From: Streptomyces sp. CC0208
GTDB lineage: Bacteria > Actinomycetota > Actinomycetes > Streptomycetales > Streptomycetaceae
NCBI RefSeq assembly: GCF_003443735.1
Contig: NZ_CP031969.1
Location: 6,076,001-6,140,000, forward strand
DNA: 64,000 bases
Reading direction: 5' to 3'
Every line of letters starts with the position of its first letter. Within the stretch, counting starts at the first letter, position 1. This document shows, in pieces, positions 60,514 to 64,000 of the stretch. The translations under genes and the position numbers were made by a program. A model generated the notes under the pieces. It worked only from the letters and a program-made list of their open reading frames with translations, was not told the DNA's origin and ran no database searches.

Positions 60514-61874
60514 GGGGCCACCTCCGTGGTGTGCAGGTAGTGCTCGAACAGGTCCCGCAGATGGGCACCGTCGCCGTGCCCGAGCAGGGCCCGCGACCAG
60601 CGCAGGGCGAGGTGCAGGCGGCCCGCGGTCGAGGCGGTCGTGACCGTGAGGCCGCGGGGCATCCGCGCGGGCGCCGAGAACCACACGGCGTGCGCCCGGC
60701 CCGCCTCCTCCCCGAAGTCCAAGGGGTACGGGATGCGGCCGATGTTGCTGAGCAGGGTGGTGGAGGTCCAGGGGGCCGCCGCCCTGCGCAGGCCGCGGGT
60801 GAGGGCGGCGCGCCAGGCGACCGGGGTCACCGGTGCCGTGAGGAGGCTTGCGCCGTGGCCGAGTTGGGGTCGAGAGAGGGATTTCAGCGCACGGGTCCGC
60901 TGCGCGGTGCGGCTCAGGAACTCGGGCATGTCGGTCGGGTCGTGCGGCAACTCCTCGGCCGAGAAAGGGACTTCGACCAGACGGGTGCCGTTGCCTATCG
61001 GCATGGTCGTGTCTCTCGGACGGTCGTCCACGGGCATGGTGATGCGCAGGGGGCGGGGGGTTTGTCCGTGCTCCCTGTTCCAGTGGGCGATCGTCAGGGC
61101 CGTGGCGACCATGAGCTGGTCGTTGACCGTGTAGGGGGAGCCCTTGGGGCGGTGGGGGAGGGGGAGTTCGGTGACGAGGAGGCCGTTGCCGGGGGAGTTC
61201 TCGGGCGTGCCTTGCGCTACGCGGGCCGGGCGGGTCCAGTTGGACGGGGCGTCCGTTGTTTGTGGGGGATCCGGGGGGCGGATGGGCGCCGGGGTGGGGG
61301 AGTTGTCCCTGCCGCCGTAGATCTCCGCCGCTGTGGCGAGGATGCGGAGGCAGGCGGGGCCGTCCAGGGCTGTGTGGTTGATGGTGAGGAAGAGGACGGT
61401 CGTTTGTCGGGTGCGGGGCAGTGGGGGCTTGTCGCGCAGTTCCCCGCGCCCCCAAGCAGGTGGGTGCAGTCCGACCATGTCTGTGGCCTCGCTGCCCTCT
61501 GCCGGCCCTGCCCCCTCCACCACCTCCAGTCGGATCGGCGGGGACAGGGACAGAGGAGGCGCCTCCTCCAACGCCCTCGTCCTCGCATCCCGCAGGGCAT
61601 TGCGCCCCGCCTCCGGAAAGCTCACCACCTCCACGTCCGGCTCCGTCGTCAGCTCCCACTCGTAGCGGCGGCGGTACCGACCCCCCGGGGCCTCCCGCAT
61701 CAGGATCCGCGGGTGCCGGTGCAGGGCCTCCAGGAACGCCTTCCGGAGCCGTGACCGGTCCAACCGTCCCGGCAGGTGCACCTCGATGTGGACCGTCTCC
61801 GGTTCCTCCTCCTGGAGGCAGTGGCGGGAGACCTCGTCGACCACTGGGAACGGGATGCGCGTCGATGGGGTCAT
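60510..61874 (-). CDS. Condensation-domain-like acyltransferase
   Basis: A 454-residue stand-alone protein of the condensation/acyltransferase superfamily. The catalytic motif is NHTALDG (166-172), i.e. the HHxxxDG motif with the first His replaced by Asn and the catalytic His167 and Asp171 kept. The C-terminal half has LRITMPVDDRPRDTTMPIGN and LLSNIGRIPYPLDFG, as in PapA/WS-type acyltransferases. No carrier protein or adenylation gene is nearby. Between residues 120 and 158 lies an insertion encoded by a Streptomyces repeat (61400-61470). It overlaps both neighbours by 4 nt. An acyl transfer to an envelope glycan or lipid is inference. Confidence 0.78.
   Translation of the reverse strand: MTPSTRIPFPVVDEVSRHCLQEEEPETVHIEVHLPGRLDRSRLRKAFLEALHRHPRILMREAPGGRYRRRYEWELTTEPDVEVVSFPEAGRNALRDARTRALEEAPPLSLSPPIRLEVVEGAGPAEGSEATDMVGLHPPAWGRGELRDKPPLPRTRQTTVLFLTINHTALDGPACLRILATAAEIYGGRDNSPTPAPIRPPDPPQTTDAPSNWTRPARVAQGTPENSPGNGLLVTELPLPHRPKGSPYTVNDQLMVATALTIAHWNREHGQTPRPLRITMPVDDRPRDTTMPIGNGTRLVEVPFSAEELPHDPTDMPEFLSRTAQRTRALKSLSRPQLGHGASLLTAPVTPVAWRAALTRGLRRAAAPWTSTTLLSNIGRIPYPLDFGEEAGRAHAVWFSAPARMPRGLTVTTASTAGRLHLALRWSRALLGHGDGAHLRDLFEHYLHTTEVAP
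61400..61470. repeat. Streptomyces palindromic repeat inside the condensation-like gene
   Basis: On the minus strand: CTTGGGGGCGCGGGGAACTG, CGCGACAAGCCCCCACTGCC and CCGCACCCGACAAACG, from memory a very common streptomycete repeat. It is in frame and adds residues such as PPAWGRGELRDKPPLPRTRQ just before the active-site strand. Confidence 0.65.
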
Positions 61875-64000
61875 TCCGGTTCCGTCCTCCCCTTGCTCAC
61901 CTCGGGCTCGGGCTCACGCACGCTCACCAGCGCCGCGAACAAAGCGATCAGCGCCAGCAGTTGGGCCACGTGCCCGAAGGCCCCGTGCGACGCGCCCACC
62001 GGTTCACCCGCCCCCACCGCCGCGGCGATCCCCGCCCCCGCGAGGGCCACGAACGCGATCGGCACCAGCAGACCGTGCCGCCTGGACGCGAGCAGCGCCA
62101 GTGCCGGGACCAGCAGGGCGAACCATCCGGCGATCACCACGCCCACCAGGGTGAGCGCCACCACCCCGAGCCACACCCCCGGCGCCGGAGGCGCCGGCTG
62201 CGGTGCGTCGGGGTTCGGGGAGCGCCTGCGCCACAGCACCAGGCCCACCAGTACCGCCAGGGCGATCCCGCTGCCGATCAGCGCGCCGTCGTACGTCGTC
62301 GCGGGCTCGTACGACAGCTTCACCGTGCCGCCGGCCCCCGCGGGGACGCGCCAGCCCTGCTGCCAGCCGTCGAGCCGCAGCGGGGAGAGCGACTTGCCGT
62401 TCAGCGTGGCCTTCCAGCCGTCGTTGTAGTTCTCGTACGTCGTGAGGTACGAGGCGGCGCCCGACCCCACGGTCACCTCGCGCCGGTCGCCCAGCCAGTC
62501 CCGTATCCGCAACTCCCGGGTGAGGGAGGTGGGTTCGGCGACCGTGCCGCGGGTGAGGGTGATGTCGGTCAGGGCGAGCGGCCCGGCGTCGCCGCCCTCG
62601 ACGACGTGCTCACCGGACGGGAGGGACAACTCGGCGTCCGAACGGCTCGACTGACAGAGCGTCACCTTCAGCTCCCGCCGGTCGGTCAGGTCGCGGATCA
62701 GTCCCGACACGCCCGTCTGGTACAGCTTCCCGTCGATCGCCAGCACCGGGCCCTTGCCGCACGGCAGGGAGAACTTCCGGTCGGCCTTCGGCTGCGGGGT
62801 CCGGTACTGGTCGAGGGCCGGGAGGTAGGCCTCCGTCAGCCCCACCGGGAGCTGGAGGTCCTCGTCGGCGACCGGGTTGTGCAGGACCAGCGGGGCCGTC
62901 CTGGTGATCGTGATGTCGAGGCGGTCGGTCGTGATCGCGGGGAAGCGCACCGCGCCGTTCTCGTCGACCCCGGCGACCGTCGCCCCGTCGGGCGAGGTGA
63001 TGTCCACCTCGGTGGGACGGGTGGAGAGGCCGCCCGCGGGCGCCAGCACGATCTCCGAGATGGGCTGCTTGCCGTTCCAGCTCAGGTGGATCGTGGGGCG
63101 GTCGCCCGCGATCCAGGCGGTCGTGAGGTCGCCGTCGGTGAGGTTGCGGGCGGACAGCCCGGTGCCCAGGGTCGCCGTGGAGTCGGCGGTCGCGGTGATG
63201 CGGTTGCGCTGGTCGGGGGCGACCTCGTACAGCAGCCTGTCGAGCTCCTCCCCGCTCACCGGCACCGCGCTCGCCCGCACCGAGTACGTTCCCGAGGCGT
63301 CCGTGGTGAAGCGGCGGTGCAGGCCGGCCTCGGTGCCGGTCGGGGAGATCCCGGCCGGGTCGGGGACCCGGTGCAGGGAGACCACCTCGGCTGCCGAGTC
63401 CGCGCCGTCGGCGTCGGTCGGCACCCGCAGCAGCCGGGTCACCTGCACGTCCGGCAGGGCGATCTCGGAGAACCCGGCCCCGGCGAGCCCGGTCCGTCGC
63501 GCGACCGAGTCGACGATGGTGAGCTTCATCCAACCCGTCGCCCCGGGCGGGGCCTTGATGCTCTGGGTCGACCCGTCGGCCCGCAGGAAGCTGGTCCGCG
63601 ACCCCCGCTCCGTCTCCACCCGCACCTTGGTCGCCGCCGACCGCACGCTCTCCTGCGGCAACGGCGTGACCTTGAACGACGAGGGCATGTCGTACGCGGG
63701 GTCGGACAGCCCGATCCGCAGCCACTGCCCGTCCGGCGAGCCCGCGACGCCCTCCGCCCAGGCGGTGTCCGGGTTGCCGTCGAAGGCGTTGACCGGGTCG
63801 AACTGCGGAAGGTGGAACAACCAGTTGCCGTACGAGGACGCCGTCACCGAGCGGGCGCCGCGCAGTTCCGCCACCGTCTGGTGTGCCTGGCCCGTCGTCG
63901 GCAGGATCTGGTGCGGTTTCTCCCCGGCGTCCTGGGCGGCCCCGGAGGCGTTGCGCTCGTCGCTGGTGTACGTGTACGAGGTGTTCGCGTTGACGAGCCC
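61871..64000 (-). CDS. AftD-like alpha-(1-3)-arabinofuranosyltransferase (C-terminal part)
   Basis: The frame is open through the right edge, so the start lies outside; about 709 codons are visible. Seen: a discoidin-like (F5/8 type C) carbohydrate-binding domain (RSVTASSYGNWLFHLPQFDP, NAFDGNPDTAWAEGVAGSPD), a second such region with LTDGDLTTAWIAGDRPTIHL, and a C-terminal block of about four membrane helices (ALIGSGIALAVLVGLVLWRR onward). This layout matches the DUF3367/AftD family, which adds arabinofuranose to envelope arabinan or related glycans. It is the first visible gene of the overlapping operon. Confidence 0.75.
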   Translation of the reverse strand, partial: GLVNANTSYTYTSDERNASGAAQDAGEKPHQILPTTGQAHQTVAELRGARSVTASSYGNWLFHLPQFDPVNAFDGNPDTAWAEGVAGSPDGQWLRIGLSDPAYDMPSSFKVTPLPQESVRSAATKVRVETERGSRTSFLRADGSTQSIKAPPGATGWMKLTIVDSVARRTGLAGAGFSEIALPDVQVTRLLRVPTDADGADSAAEVVSLHRVPDPAGISPTGTEAGLHRRFTTDASGTYSVRASAVPVSGEELDRLLYEVAPDQRNRITATADSTATLGTGLSARNLTDGDLTTAWIAGDRPTIHLSWNGKQPISEIVLAPAGGLSTRPTEVDITSPDGATVAGVDENGAVRFPAITTDRLDITITRTAPLVLHNPVADEDLQLPVGLTEAYLPALDQYRTPQPKADRKFSLPCGKGPVLAIDGKLYQTGVSGLIRDLTDRRELKVTLCQSSRSDAELSLPSGEHVVEGGDAGPLALTDITLTRGTVAEPTSLTRELRIRDWLGDRREVTVGSGAASYLTTYENYNDGWKATLNGKSLSPLRLDGWQQGWRVPAGAGGTVKLSYEPATTYDGALIGSGIALAVLVGLVLWRRRSPNPDAPQPAPPAPGVWLGVVALTLVGVVIAGWFALLVPALALLASRRHGLLVPIAFVALAGAGIAAAVGAGEPVGASHGAFGHVAQLLALIALFAALVSVREPEPEVSKGRTEPE

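Noticed and set aside
1..64000. CRISPR arrays or complete insertion sequences
   Set aside because: No regularly spaced direct repeats with unique spacers, and no transposase with intact catalytic domain or paired terminal repeats, was seen.

Overview
The window is chromosomal DNA of a Streptomyces species or a very close actinomycete. It has very high G+C with strong GC3 codon bias, and carries a dnaG/hrdA pair, an MreB-like Mbl, a MatB malonyl-CoA synthetase, STAS-ANTAR and MEDS-ATPase regulators, and a ScbR/ArpA-type TetR regulator. Species cannot be decided from sequence reading alone.

Layout. 1-14.3 kb is housekeeping: the start of a nitrate-reductase-type molybdoenzyme, an SH3-domain secreted protein, a SanA-like protein, sirohydrochlorin chelatase, dgt, a ferredoxin-reductase-type flavoprotein, dnaG, the sigma factor hrdA, a heterodimeric ABC exporter, an FGGY kinase and a YtxH-like protein. 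14.5-14.9 kb holds two tandem tRNA-Asn genes and a CAT-anticodon tRNA.

14.9-34.9 kb is accessory DNA that begins exactly at the 3' end of the CAT tRNA. The 3' half of that tRNA and its downstream flank are repeated at 18.39 kb, with a third, partial copy of the flank at 21.07 kb. This looks like stacked, decayed tRNA-site insertions. The zone is rich in gene debris: IS30 and IS1182-type transposase scraps, a SnoaL-like gene broken by a 13-bp duplication, a TetR scrap, a benzoylformate decarboxylase remnant, two alpha-L-rhamnosidase C-termini, an RHS tip and a Gp49-like toxin remnant. Intact cassettes sit among them: hydrolase plus TetR, LysR/PrpF/dicarboxylate carrier, a PAS-GAF-SpoIIE-HATPase phosphatase, a benzaldehyde-type dehydrogenase, and a MarR/ene-reductase/quinone-reductase operon.

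34.9-41.8 kb is a nitrogen module: a cytosolic AmiC-like amide sensor, a convergent MarR regulator, and the full urea ABC transporter urtABCDE. GlnR-like boxes (5-mers on an 11/22-nt period) are visible upstream of the nitrate reductase and the sirohydrochlorin chelatase, and weaker ones before urtA. These genes may therefore form one nitrogen regulon.

41.9-52.1 kb is stress and signalling: a small membrane protein, a hemerythrin, a SigB-family sigma factor, a carboxyethylornithine-synthase-like enzyme, a fatty acid desaturase, an ECF sigma factor with a membrane partner, STAS-ANTAR and MEDS-HATPase proteins, and a gamma-butyrolactone-receptor-like TetR.

52-64 kb returns to conserved chromosome, all on the minus strand: mbl, a fused carboxyltransferase overlapping matB, an ATP-grasp ligase, then a tightly overlapped seven-gene operon. 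In transcription order that operon encodes an AftD-like arabinofuranosyltransferase, a condensation-domain-like protein, a methyltransferase, a DMT transporter, a Trm112-like protein, an FkbM methyltransferase and a hypothetical protein. It is the best candidate here for an undescribed pathway, probably in cell-envelope glycan or lipid decoration. Two genes (sirohydrochlorin chelatase and the condensation-like gene) contain typical Streptomyces palindromic repeats inside their reading frames.
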